Shown here piece by piece: positions 24,191-36,700 of a stretch of 64,000 bases of DNA. This DNA is from Ifrita kowaldi (lineage: Eukaryota; Chordata; Aves; Passeriformes; Cinclosomatidae). Where the stretch lies: NCBI GenBank assembly GCA_013398055.1, contig VZRS01004544.1:62001-126000 (forward strand), written 5' to 3'. The first letter of the stretch is position 1. Every line of letters begins with the position of its first letter. Below the pieces are notes generated by a model. That model had not been told where the DNA came from and did not search any database. It saw only the letters and a list, made by a program, of their open reading frames with translations. The translations under genes and the position numbers were made by a program.

Positions 24191-27100
24191 ATCAAGGGGA
24201 AGAAAAAACATATAGAGAACCTTTGATTCTCTTTAACTACTATTATTCTCTCTGCGTCTCGTAGTAGAGTATTACTAACATGTATGATCTGCTACACACT
24301 GGATTCACTCTCCTTGTGTTATCCACTTTAATATATTTCTATTAATATGGTAAGCATCTGATTTGCTTCACAGTACCTTTGTAAATAGCAATAATGTTTG
24401 ATAGATCTAAAGAAGATGTAGAAGAAATTATCTCAAACTGCATGAATTATCTTGCAACATACAGGCAACGCCACACCCTATATGCAAATGTCTTGCAAAT
24501 CCCATCTGAAAACACTCTGAAAATAGAAATGTATGTTTTATTACAAGGCTTTTGCAATGTAATAAGTTGACTTGCTTAATTCATTAAAAAATGTCTTATC
24601 CAACATCTTGAAATTAGCCCCTTAGAGAATTTGAACAATTCACCAAGACCCACAATGAAAATCTACTTGGACACCAAACTTTGCATATTCAGTGTTGTGA
24701 ACAGAAATAGATTCATGGGTGAAAGATCATTTCTCATTAAGAATGCCCTGAAAGAAGAATGAACCTTGTCTGAACATCACTCATTATTCTCTGCATGGGG
24801 TTGGCAGCACCAGCAGCCTAACTAGGCTCACATCAGAACCTGAATTCATGGCATCTCTGCACAGAAAACTAGGGAGAGGCCAATGGGACAGCAATCAGGA
24901 TTAGCTTGTGCGTATTAAATCTCAGGGCACTGCCCAAAAACACAAGAGAATGAAAGACAAGTGTGATGGCAAACTGCCTTGCTCCAACCACCTGGTCAGT
25001 ACAGTGCAAAGGGGGCATCCACAAAACATAGTGGACTCATCCAGGCATCTTCAATCTTGGCATATCCATCCCGAGGATGAAGGATGTCACTGAAGATTAG
25101 TCTGGCAGAGGCAAAGACTTTTTATTCCATCAGGATTGTCAAGGGTTTGCGAGTTTGTTTTTAACAGAATCCTTGAAAACTCAGATAATAAAGGCAAAAA
25201 ATCTAAAAATCTATCAGATATATAAAATACTGGATGACACCTATATGTAAATCTAAATATAATATCTAAAATATAATAGGTAAGCAGCCACCCATTATAG
25301 CATGGTGGGTGAAAACTTAGTCAGAGAGCTCTTGGAGGTGGGCAGGAGGACTGGAAGGTAACAAACAGGCAGACAGATTCATTTGGAAGAAGAATAGGGG
25401 AGGAAGGATCTGCCTCTAACGCACTAGTTTGATGAAATCGCTACACTGAAGTTATTGTGCTGGCAGGCTCCACTCTGACAGTGCAGTAGCATGAACTGTA
25501 ACCCAGTGAGTTATGAGGAAGCCTCACCAAGAAAAGTGATTACATCTTCCAGGGCTCTAGAGATGCTTGTTTATTAAATTTCTTCCAAAATCTTATACTA
25601 AAGCAACTTTAGAAAATTTAACACAGTAAATTTAAAAATTGCAACTTTTAAATTGATTGTACTAAATGTCAAAAGCAATGACTGAGTTTATATGCACAGA
25701 TGTTTAATTAGACCTACCTTGCATCTTTTAAGGTAGCATCTGCTAGTCTCCATTAGCAGACTTTGCTAAAGAATATTTTGTCTACTTCAGAGAACTCAGC
25801 AAAACCCATTTTTTGTATTTTTGCAGTAATAAGAAACATTTTTTCTTTGTATGTGTGAGTGAAAACACTGGGCACATATAGATCTTATCATGCGTTCCCT
25901 TCTCTTGCAATTAGTCCTTTACTAGTAATTAGCAACTATCTTCCTCAGTTATGGAGCACTTGTATACTAAAGGAAACTAGGACTAGAACTCCTTATTATA
26001 TACTTTTACTGCATAGAAAAAATGTCAGACAAAGCTTTCCTTTTGCTTAATCTATTTACTAATACTGTGACTGACAGAGAAAGGAGACAGCTCTTGCTTA
26101 TTTCTACTGTGTGCAGGGTGTTGTCATCCTGAAGTGCTGTAGTTAACACATTTCATAACACGTTATCTCATGGGATGAAACAGCTTCCCAAGATTAAAAA
26201 GGGAGGGGTGATTGTTTTAATTAACCTGCTGCTACTAAAAATCTAGGGATATTAATTCCACATCTCTAAGTAGGTGTAAGATAATCTTTTTCTTGTTAGC
26301 AGAAGAATTCTCCTTGATTTCCATTTTTAATATGTATTCTTTGCTCGCAGAAGGACAGTTACAATCCTTTAATATAAGCAGACAGCTTTTCACAAAAATT
26401 CTGTCCCATAAATAAAATCAGTGCAGGAAAACAAACAGAAACGTTAAGACTGTTGCTTTCTTTCAATTAAAATAGAACAAAAGCTGTAGTCACTCTGCAA
26501 CAGAGGAAAGCAGAGGAAGAAAAGATGCATTGTCCATCTCGATATGACCAGGTACCTGAGGGAAGTGGAAGAGTGAAAAATACATGACGCACTGTGTTCA
26601 TGTGCTGACTTCAGAGAACGGGCACACAGCCAATTTCAAAGTGAAAAATAGCTCTGTGAAATTATTTCACCTATTCATTCAGATCTCTAAAACATCTAAA
26701 AGTGATTCTGCACATTCTCGGTTATAGAAAATTCCCACTATTTCCAACATTTAGCATAGCAAAGTCATGTCTTGAGAATGGTTAGGAAATTATTTTTTAA
26801 ATGGTCTAGGATTTCAACTAAGCAGGTTTTTAAAAGTCAAATCCAGAAGGAGCTGGCATGCTTGCACCTGGAAGCTTGCAAAGCACCAGACAATATCACA
26901 CAGCTGTAATCAACACTACTAATCTTTCATTTTAAACAACACCAATTTAAGAGATAACTGCTTAGTAAAAGGGAATTTAAACAATATGCAACCCAGGATT
27001 TAAACATTATACAACCCATCTCACTCTTTAGCTTTCTACAAGGAGACCTTTAACCCACTATTGATAACAGAAGATAACAGATATATGCTGTAACACTATA

Positions 27101-28033
27101 TGCCATAAGTTATTTACAGCTATGTACCATGAGTAACTTCTAATTTTACTCATTCCCTACTTGGAGCTACTAGAGATGAACCCCAGCGTGGTTGGGACAC
27201 TTGTCAGAACAAGACAGAAAGATTTGACACGTCAGAGCTAAGGGATGGAATTGGCCAATTCAGTGAAAATGTGCAGCTCCAAAGGATGCGTAAAACACAA
27301 CACACTTCCTGCTGAAGGTGAGGGACCATGCAGAAGCAGAGTTGGATATCAAACAGCCAGTTCTTGACTTTCTAACCTATTTTTTTTCCTGTCATTCTTT
27401 GCCATCCTTCTTGAAGTCTATTCTAATGATGCATTTTTAACCTATTTCTCCAAGAAATGAGGCATATGTGGGTGTGTTGCCTGGCCATCTGTCAGTTTGC
27501 TATTTTCCCTCAAGCATATTTTGAACCTGTTGAACAATTTCAGCCAATTTGACAGAAGACTAAAGGTCTCAGACATAGAAACTTTGTCATATTTCATCAA
27601 AAATTAAAGCTAAAAGAAGAGAAAAACCCAGTGTATTGCTGTGTATGTGGCTGGCAAGCACACAACAGTTGGGGGATGACAGGGAGGCTGCAGACCCCGG
27701 AGGGGAAATGGAGCTGAGCTCCACTTGTGCAAATCCATTGCACAAGCTGCGCTTCCTCAGCAGAGCTTTACATCAAACAGTGCCACGTTACTACAGTGGT
27801 GTCTGCAGGTCCCAGACAAAAATCAGGTAATATTCCCAGATTAATATTTTGTTCTTTTTGGGTTTGTTCACCTTTTTCCTCCAAATAGCTTTCATGCCAA
27901 GAAAAAAAAACAGAGGAATGGGGTGCATTAGTGAGAGAAATGGCAAGACAGCCAGAGGTGATCATTCTATATGCATGTACTGGAAATGAACACAGGTAAC
28001 CAGGATGGTCAGAGTTTTGGAAATAATATAACT
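24191..28033. other. Unique AT-rich DNA
   Basis: Nothing recognised. Short frames at 24908-25093, 25859-26050 and 27636-27830 have no support. Confidence 0.55.
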
Positions 28034-28053
28034 TTTAATTTTTTTTTTTTTAA
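28034..28053. repeat. T-rich run
   Basis: A short T run broken by AA, lying about 70 bases before the LTR described next. Confidence 0.7.
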
Positions 28054-28124
28054 TTTATTTCTCTAGTCAGGCTTGGTTTGCCTTTGCTTTGCAGAAAGGA
28101 ATTTCAAGGGTTTTTTTAGGGGGA

Positions 28125-28558
28125 TGTTGCACCATTCAACAGAGATGAGCTTAACCTGTGATCAGATTGGGAATAGCCCAAAAGATACCCAAAAAGATAA
28201 TGCCCATCAGCAAACATCAATGAACATCTACCCCAGACACTGCCCCCGGCATGGTTGGAGACACCTGGTCCTGAAACGAGTGATAAGGAAATCAAGGAGT
28301 GAGGACCTCATTAACATCACAGGCAAAGAAATTTGGATCCAATAGGAAACCAAATACTAAGAACTATGTAACTTGGGATCAATGAACATTGAACCAATGG
28401 ATTTCTATGGGGTTTGGACTGTATAAAGTTTGGGAAAAATCCAGTAAAACTCATGTGTGTATGGAACATTTTCTGTGGCACATCCTGACCAGAATAAATT
28501 AATGCCTGATTCTCTATCACTTCAAATATAGTGTTAGAGGATTTTTATTTTCTTCCCA
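28125..28558 (+). mobile_element. Endogenous retrovirus LTR (ERVL-like by resemblance)
   Basis: The segment has LTR architecture: TATAAA at 28422-28427, a polyadenylation signal AATAAA at 28493-28498 about 65 bases later, and a 3' end reading CTTCCCA at 28558. The upstream part (CCAATAGGAAACCAAAT near 28339-28355, GAACCAATGGATTTCTATGG near 28391-28410) resembles U3 sequences of bird ERVL-type LTRs as I recall them. The 3' boundary is fairly secure because a primer-binding-like stretch follows; the 5' boundary at a TG (28125) is a guess and the true start may be up to 100 bases away. No coding part of a provirus follows, so the element is a remnant. Confidence 0.6.
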
Positions 28559-28590
28559 GATTTTGGTGACAAGAGGCCCAGAATAACCAG
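28559..28590 (+). mobile_element. ERV leader stub with primer-binding-like site
   Basis: Directly after the LTR come GATTT and TGGTGACAAGAGG (28564-28576). The first seven bases, TGGTGAC, match the start of a tRNA-Trp-type primer-binding site as used by avian retroviruses; the rest diverges. This marks the LTR as the 5' one of a provirus whose body is lost, or diverged beyond recognition, after about 28590. Confidence 0.4.
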
Positions 28591-29920
28591 ACACAGGATT
28601 TTCTATGTAGCTCATATAATCTCTGAGTTTGGTCCACAAACACTGGAGATTCTGAATTATTCAACAGCACATGAAAATCTTATAACCATCTTTAGTTATC
28701 GCATGTTAGTTTCTCCAGGTGAGGCCTGAACAAATATTAGGTTGGTCTTAACTGTCTCCAGCTGTGACCAGGAAGGAACGAGTATAAAACAAAAGGGAGT
28801 CATACTTCCATTGATGTCCATACTCATAGCTCCCAGGTATCAACAAATTAGGTTTTCCTGAGCCAAACAGCATCTGTTTCCAAGCAATCATATTTCATTT
28901 TCATTATTGTGTCTATTCTCTATCAAACTAATTCTTTTTTATACCTATTTGAAATTTTGTACTTAAAATCTTCCAGCAATAATGAGTTTTCCATCTGAAT
29001 ATATACAAAAAATCCCACCTTTTAATTTCTTTAAATCTGCTGAACATCTTAAGAGACTTCCATTTTTTTTAAATGGGAAACAATACATATTTGTTACGTA
29101 CCTGCCAGCTTCACACCATTTGTGTTTTATGGATTCCCATCATATTTTCCCTCAATCATCTCCCTTTCTAGATGGATGAATCCCAGTCCATTTGATATCT
29201 CTTCCCTGAGAAACCTTTTAGTGCTTTTGACCACGCTTGACCATGCATGTTACTCTTTTCCATTCATTTCCAATGCTGGGTATATCCTCCCTGAGAGGGC
29301 AGAGCCAGAACTGCACATTCAGCATGTGGGCAAACAGGGAATAAGTGATGGTGCAACAATGTCCATAGCTCTGCTCTCATTTCCTTTATTAATAAAGCTT
29401 CAGATTCTATTTTATTGCTAAGAAAGGGATTAATTCTTTAAAGATGTCCACAATGACTAAGATCTCCTCCCTGAACAATAATAGAGGATGTAAAGTCCAT
29501 TTTTCAAATCTGTAGCTGTTTATTTTTCCCTTGTGCATTAATTTTTGAAACACTCAATTTTATATCATTTTTCTCTCACCCAGTCAGTATTAGATTTCTT
29601 TTATTATTTCCGTCTTCCTTCCACTCGTCTATTTTTAACATCTCCATCTTATAAATCTTCTCTGTATTTCAAATTCAAAAGTATATAACCCTATCTTTAT
29701 GTCCTTGTGACTTGCACCTTCAAGTTTACCAGTAATATAAAGTAGATCATAACAGTGAAACTAGTTTGACATTATCAAGGAAAATGTTAAATCAGTTCTA
29801 ATAAGACATATTTAAAATCAAATTAATTGTGTAGATTTTCCTATTTAAACATTCAATAACATTGTCAGTGCTTTCATCCACATCCCTCTACAGCTTCTGG
29901 TGAGGGTTTTGTGTACCTCA
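28591..29920. other. Unique DNA, possibly decayed ERV interior at its start
   Basis: No gag, pol or env motif is visible. Frames at 28982-29179 and 29122-29421 overlap and have no family resemblance. Confidence 0.45.
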
Positions 29921-29969
29921 TAGATATAGATAGATAGATAGATAGAGAGATATAGATATATATATATAG
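29921..29969. repeat. TAGA/TA microsatellite
   Basis: Compound simple repeat: TAGA units passing into GAGA and then TATATATATA, followed by GTGTGT. Likely polymorphic in length. Confidence 0.95.
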
Positions 29970-31023
29970 TGTGTATGTCTTTACATAATGGATATTTTTA
30001 AAAGATTTTCTGAAGTCTATAGCTCACTCTCAGCACCATGTAGAATTATCAACATTATTTGCAATGTGATTAGGAAGTCTTAAATACTGTTTTGTGCAAT
30101 GAAGATACACTATGACAATATTTGAGTGGATTCAATGAGTCACCCAGAATTTGATTTCATGAAAGCAGGACTGCATAACAAAGTGTGAGGCAGCATCTCA
30201 TTGCCAGTGCAGTCACACACTGCCTCCCTCATTGAAAATTCAGTCACATGCCATTATGCTACTTTTTATACAATATGATATCCACCTATTCTTAGCAAGC
30301 ATCACGTTGAACGCAAGTGGAATAAAGTATAGCCTGACTGCCCCTTGTGCTATTTTAAACAAATACAGAGTGAAAGCCAGCGTTTTCACAGACAATGGGC
30401 TTAGGCAGAAGGGTATTACATTAGGATTCATAAGTACTCCACTTAACCTAGGCTGCATAGTTACCTAACAACTGCAATAACCAGAGGTGTTCTGTTTAGT
30501 GGTGCACATTTTTACCAACAAAAAAAGAGATAAGAAAAAAAAACTATTCTTCAGCTCTTCATTGCAGCTTTTTTAGTGTGTGAGTTTTTGCTTCTGTGTT
30601 TACAAGAGAGCTGACCATACTAATGTGGTTGCAAGAATTCTGCCAAGTTGCAAGACATTATAGTAACTAATTTAACTAAAAGACAGGATATTTTAAAGGA
30701 CTGGGAAAGTACTGCCATCACCAATAAAAAAAATTACTATATTTCTTAAAAGCAAATACTGTCTACTTTGATGGAGTTATGGCTGGCAATATTTTAAGGA
30801 TTTTGGGGAGAAAAAAAGACCATTCTTTACTTCAATCCTAGCAGTAATAAAAAGTTAGCATACAACAGAAACCGTCTTCCCAGCACTTCAATAGAATACC
30901 CACTACCTTTATCTCTGAGGAGCTCCAATCCCCATCTGCAGGAAAAAAAATAGATACGGATGTGATACTTACTGAAGGCCGGAGAAGTTGCATCTGTTTA
31001 TCCAGTTATCAATTTAAAAGAAA
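29970..31023. other. Unique AT-rich DNA
   Basis: Nothing recognised. Two opposite-strand frames at 30232-30468 shadow each other. Confidence 0.55.
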
Positions 31024-31180
31024 TGACAGGGTTAGAAGGGATGCTTGGAGGTCATATAGTCCATCTCCCTGCCTTAAAGAAGTTCAAATGTCTCTTATCC
31101 CTCCTGACAGACTCTTGTCTAGGATGTCCAGAGATTAATATGGCATTAATTCTTAAGGAAATTTATTTCAGTGCTGGCAC
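31024..31180 (-). mobile_element. Old CR1-type LINE fragment, minus strand
   Basis: Reads as the complement of a CR1 3' region: GGGTTAGAAGGGATGCTTGG (31030-31049), then GGTCATATAGTCCATCTCCCTGCC, and near 31158 AAATTTATTTCAGTGCTGGC, which correspond in order to the 3' end and preceding ORF2 tail seen in turtle and bird CR1 copies. Strongly diverged. It lies in opposite orientation to the next element, so it is a separate insertion. Confidence 0.65.
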
Positions 31181-31589
31181 TTAAAATGGTTCTACAGGAA
31201 TGTTTCTGAGTCAAAAATATATCAAAGGAAACTGGCAGGAGTAGAACAAACAGTTTAAGATAATAATTCTCCCAGGGGGAAAGTTAGGACAGCTCTGTAT
31301 CCTCCAACAAAGCATAGGACAAGTATCAACAAAATTCAAGTAGAAGCGTCAAATAAAAGTTGTAACAAAGTCCTAAATCTGAGCCTAAAAATAAGCAATA
31401 AGAACAAATATATATACAGGCTGTTTGCTAAAGAAAGTCCAGAATAAAACTTAATAAATAAATAAAATATGTCAAGATTGCACTACAGATTGCAACTCCA
31501 GTCATTGGTAACAAAATCAACTTGTATATGAAGTATATATTACTGATTTACCAGAAAGGTGACAATGACTATTACGAGCACCTTTAAGG

Positions 31590-33745
31590 ATAAAAACGTA
31601 ACAATAATGGAAGACTTCAACAGCACTCACACACCCTGGGTAGGTGATACTGAGACAAAGTCTTTATGTAACATGAACATTTGTTTTTCGGAAAAATTTG
31701 TTAGGTACCAAAAGAAAAATCCTAACTCTTGACTTTGCACCAAAAGGTGTCTGTGACCTAATTCAGGATACTTGCTTTCAAAGGCAAGTGTTTCTGCACA
31801 CAACCAAATCATAAAATTGTGAGCAAAGGAAACCATAGGTACAGGAACAAACCTGTCATAATAAAAATGAGTGAACACAGTTCTCATACAGGCCAAGTCA
31901 ACCTGTTAAAATTTCTCTGTAGGGCAAGGACGAGGCAGTTTACAGGCTGTGCTTGAATTTTCTAAAGGCTTACAGGAAGATTTCTTAACCAAAAGTTCAT
32001 AAAATGCCATGGGAATGTCTTCCTATGGATTAATAACAGATTAAAAAGATAGGAAAGTAAAGTAGGAATAAATAGTAGGACTTCAAATGAAGCATCTGGC
32101 CTGAGGCTTATGCTGTTTAGTATTTTTGCAAATGATCTGGAAAAGGGGTGGCAGGGATAGCAACATTTGCTACTGGTGACAAATTATTCAGGGTAATAAA
32201 AAGGCAAGCAAACTGCAAAGACTTGCATAGGAATTTCATGATTCAGAATGATTAGGCAATAAACGTACAGAAAAAACTCAGTATAAATAAATGTAAAGTA
32301 ACACACATGGAAAAGTAACTAACTGTAGATATTCAGTGACTGAGCCTAAAGTAGCTATTATCTTTCAGGAAAGCTATCTCAGAGTTATAACAGATAGCAC
32401 CATGAAAACATCATCTTGATACTCAGAAGCACTTAAAAAGGCAAATAAAACATTAGGAATTTTTAGAAAGGAAAAGAAAATGAAAGAGAAAACATGATTA
32501 TGCCATTTTATAGCTCCAAAGCAAGACTGCTGCTGCATGAAATCAAATTTCCCCATCTTGGAAAGCAGCAAAGACTAGAGAAGGTACAGAGAACTGCAGC
32601 AAGAGTGATCAAAACTCTTCAGCACTCAGAGACAACAACAGAGGAAATTCTGACATTTCAGGATCCCCATAAAGTGGAAATCTTAGGATAGAGGAGAAGC
32701 TCATTTTTGAAATGTCAGCATATGTTGATTCTGAAACACAATATGCTTCTGGGGACTCTGACAGCTGTTCCTGGAATTACTGCTAAACTGCTGAAGTTTC
32801 AAGGCTCAAACACACTGAGGGCAGCCCTGTTACTCAGGGGATCTTAGTCCCTGAGGGCAATGATTACTGCAGTCCTTTGTCCATGGCCTGCACAGCAGCC
32901 CCAGCCCTGGATACCCTGGATGGATGTGATCTGTTCTGCTGCAGAAGCCTGAGCCCAAAAATTCCCACTGAAGACTTGAACCAAGCTCTTGGATGGCTCT
33001 CCACCTCGTTCTAGGTCTTCCAGAAATCCCACACTCAGGGACCTGGATAAAAGAACTTATGGAAGCTCCCCTTGAAACTCAGACACTCATTTGGCAAACA
33101 TTTGTAATAACAGAATTAAAGCTTGAAAATTATTATTTCCAACAATATGCACAGCCTGAAAGATAAGACTACACAGAAACATGTAAGGTAGAAATGCTCA
33201 TGCTATGGACAGATGTAGAAAAGAAACTGAAGACCAGCTTCAAATCTTCTTTTTTCTACCATCTGAGAAGCATGTTTAAAGTACGTAATTTTGCTACCTT
33301 GCTTAAGGTTTGGAAAAACACCAGCAGTGTTGTTGGCCAGTCTTCCTGAGTCAACAAATGCGGTGATAGCCAACTTCCCAGCTACACATATACTATTTCT
33401 CAAGTGTCTCTCCAAGGAAATACAGAAGAAACTTTTAGTCACAAAGACTCAGAAAAAATTAAAACCATTCTGTTCTACAATAATTTTACAGTAATAATGT
33501 GACCTCAGTCCGGCAGGTAAAGACAGGATAGGTTCCAAAATCAGACCAGAAGCATTTTTCACAGTGAGATTAGATACGCTCAGTAGCAGCTCACCAAGAA
33601 ATATTTAATATCTTTATATCCCCATTTCCTAGAAGACACGTTCTACTGTAAACAGAAACTAGTACTGTAACCTGTGGTACACCAGAAGTCAGGCTGGACA
33701 ACCCCAGTCCTCTCTTCTGCTTTTATAATCTGTGGAATTGCAGAT
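31590..33745 (+). mobile_element. Ancient CR1-type LINE, decayed ORF2 and 3' end
   Basis: A long, heavily mutated copy of a CR1 lineage. In order: an endonuclease-domain remnant where the GDFN motif reads MEDFN at 31607-31621; a reverse-transcriptase region from about 32060 with 'LMLFSIFANDLEKG' (NDLEKG at 32131-32148); a stretch at about 32430-32470 matching the '(K)KANKTLGI' part; 'LEKVQRTAARVIK' at 32575-32613; and a 3' part from about 33540 ending in GAAGTCAGGCTGGACAACCC (33685-33704) and TCTGTGGAA near 33730. Many stops and frameshifts are present, and the total length (about 2.15 kb) is shorter than an intact element would need from the endonuclease to the end, so there are internal deletions; 32700-33530 is barely recognisable. 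It encodes nothing functional. The 65-codon frame 32494-32691 is a surviving ORF2 fragment. Confidence 0.75.
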
Positions 33746-36700
33746 GTCACAGAAAACATCTAATACACTTAAAAGAAGTTCATTAAAAATATATATATCT
33801 CCCAAATTCCCATGGCTAATACACCATAGCTCCAAAGACTTAGTCTTTGCATAACTGTTTATGTATTTTTTCAAATACAAGAAATTCATTATTGTGATCA
33901 GCAACTTAACAAGCAAGACCACACAGGTAGAGAAAGGTATAACTTTAATTTTTAAAAGTTTACCATTAATATGCTGCCCTTATGTATCTACTCATCTTTC
34001 ATACATTTACTTCATTACTAATCCTTCAACTGAAATGAAAGATTAATATGTACTTTCTACTTTTCTTAGAAGGAATAGAAGACATTAGTTCTTTATTTAC
34101 TCACCATGTCCCATTTCTTTCTCTCACATATGCTTGTATCATAGCCATGAGTTTTCATGCCTTTCCAAAAAAATGTAATTTCTGACCTTCTCACCACTTT
34201 TTTTGTTATAAGGAAAGCAAAACAACAGTTTAGGAACTGTTATTGACAGACAGCCACAGTAGCAATAGCATGGGATTTACTGGATGGAGATGTCTCAGCT
34301 TGAAGAATTCAGGCAAAATTCCATTCAGTATCAGCTGACAGCTATCCTTTCTAGCTTTAATCAGTCTCAGATTGGAACAAGAAATTCAGCTGAAGCCATC
34401 AAGATCCTCCCAATTTGATCAAAGTCATTATGTATCCCATGGTTTCTGACCAAAATCTCAAACAATGTGCTGTTCTCAAAATTTATAAATGCCTTCTTTT
34501 ACTTCTACCCTATTTTACTGAGATGAAATAAATTAGCCTCAAATTTTACAGATTTCATTAAATGCTCACACAGCTTTAGAACAAATAGCGGCCAGTTTGA
34601 ACCTCAGACTAACATAGCACTTCTTTGGACTGATCCCTAACCCTCAAAATGGTGTGGCACCAGTTTGAAAAACTAGTATTTATAGCTGGTAAATAACTTA
34701 CTGCAGTTGAAACTTCAGCCCATTTGAAGATAATGGGAATGCTGCCATGAGCTCAATTTGGACTACAATTTCACCATTTTGGTGATATTGCACCAAAAGT
34801 TTCATATTTTTTACAATCAAAAAAGCATTTTTTATTATTTATGGGGGTTAGATCTCTGTGTACATGTATTAAAAACAATCTATTAAACATTTTTTAAGTG
34901 AAAACTCAAAGGAATAACTTTATCACGGGTATAGTAAACCATCCTTTTACATATAATTTGTAGCCAAATTACTCTAAAGTTCAGTGCCCATCAATTAGTA
35001 ATTATTTCAGTGTGTTACAGTCACTGGAGGAACAGAGAAGGCCCAAAAGCAAAGCTGTTCTTTCTCTCTCTGAATTTGATTCAGTCAGGGGCTTTCCAGT
35101 GAATTTGCTGCAGCTGGGTCAGACTCTGTTCACTCAGTTATAGGAATATTTAGTATATTAGAGAACAATTCATCCAGGCATACAGGACGTGAATAACCTG
35201 CCCCCTACTCATAGGAATGACAGCTCTTCCCTCAAGTGAGCTAGACACATGGAATTGACCCGTTCACTTCCCTGACCATCTTTTGATTCACAGAAATAAT
35301 CTAAAGTTTCACAGATTAGTTTTTATAATCAGTCGTTAACATTGTGTTAAATGTAATGACTCAATCATTTTTGTTGCTGTTGATGGGCAAAATTTCAAAG
35401 TCCTCAGGTTAATCATTTGCATGGGTACAAATTCAGACAAGTAGACATATTTCTTGAAAGAAAAGATGAAGAGAACTGCAAAAGATTCTAGACAAACATG
35501 CAAAGTAAACACACCAGGATTATAGGAGACATGTGATGACTCAAGATATATAACTAAAGGTGTTATAACCACAATGAGTAATTTAAAAATGCATCATCGA
35601 CGCTGATTTCTTGAGCAATCAACAAGGATGGGCGTAGATGGGTGGCCATGGGGGCTGACAGATTTCATTGAGCCCTTGACATGTCTCCTGCCTATCTGCA
35701 ATTGCTGTATTTGAGTGAACTTTCTGCTGTGCCAGCAGCAACCCAGGCATAAAATTACAACATCTTCGAAAAAGCTCATCTGAGAAACAAATAAGCTTGC
35801 TTTAAAAAAATCTTCATATTGCCCTGACTCATAAATCTATGATGCACTTAATTAAATTCAATAGGCAATTTTAGGGAGAGATAAACAAATTAAAGAACAT
35901 CTACTAAATGACAGAAAATTCCAAATAAGCATAACCCATTTTGCATTTTAATTCCAGAGTTGCTTGTCCTTGTCAGGGCTGATACCTGCCTTATAAATAC
36001 TTTTTCTTCTTGAGAAGAGTTCTCACATAATGATATTCAAGAAACGTACCAAAAAATACTTATTTAAAATCAGATAACCCACTCCATCCTCCACGGACAC
36101 ATAGGAGAAGGCTGAAAAAGACAATGGCAATTTTTTTATTATGCCAAGGAGCTCTTCTTTAGAGATTCTTCTCCTCCTAACTCCTCTGGAGAGCAGCAAT
36201 TAGCATGCTGTTTGTCCAGATTCATCAACAATGGCACGTCTAAAGCTGTAAATATGCCACGCATGTGTTAGATTTATTATGGTACCTTCCAGTCTGACAG
36301 ATTAATACATTGTCTTTTTCTTGTAAAATGTAGAACTGCTGTATGAAATAAAGAAAACTATTTGCAAGCAGCAGTTGTCAGCTATACGTAAGAACCCATC
36401 TGAGTCTATCCAGAGTCAAGTGTTATTCCCCATCACCTTGGAATCCCCGTTTCCTCCACCCAGCCTCTCTCTCACCACCTCTAGAGAAGACCATCCCTTG
36501 CTGTCATGTCTCACCATATGGGTTTGTCAGTTCCAGAATCCCATTTAATGTACAATCAGGGAACAGAGAGCAGTTAAGGCACAAGTTGTGAATTCTACTC
36601 AGGAGAGATCTTTTCCATCTAGGTGTCATGGAAAATTTTCTCTGCGCAGACTGAACCATCCCTCAAGTCTCTCAAGCCTGAGAACCAGCAGACAGTTCCT

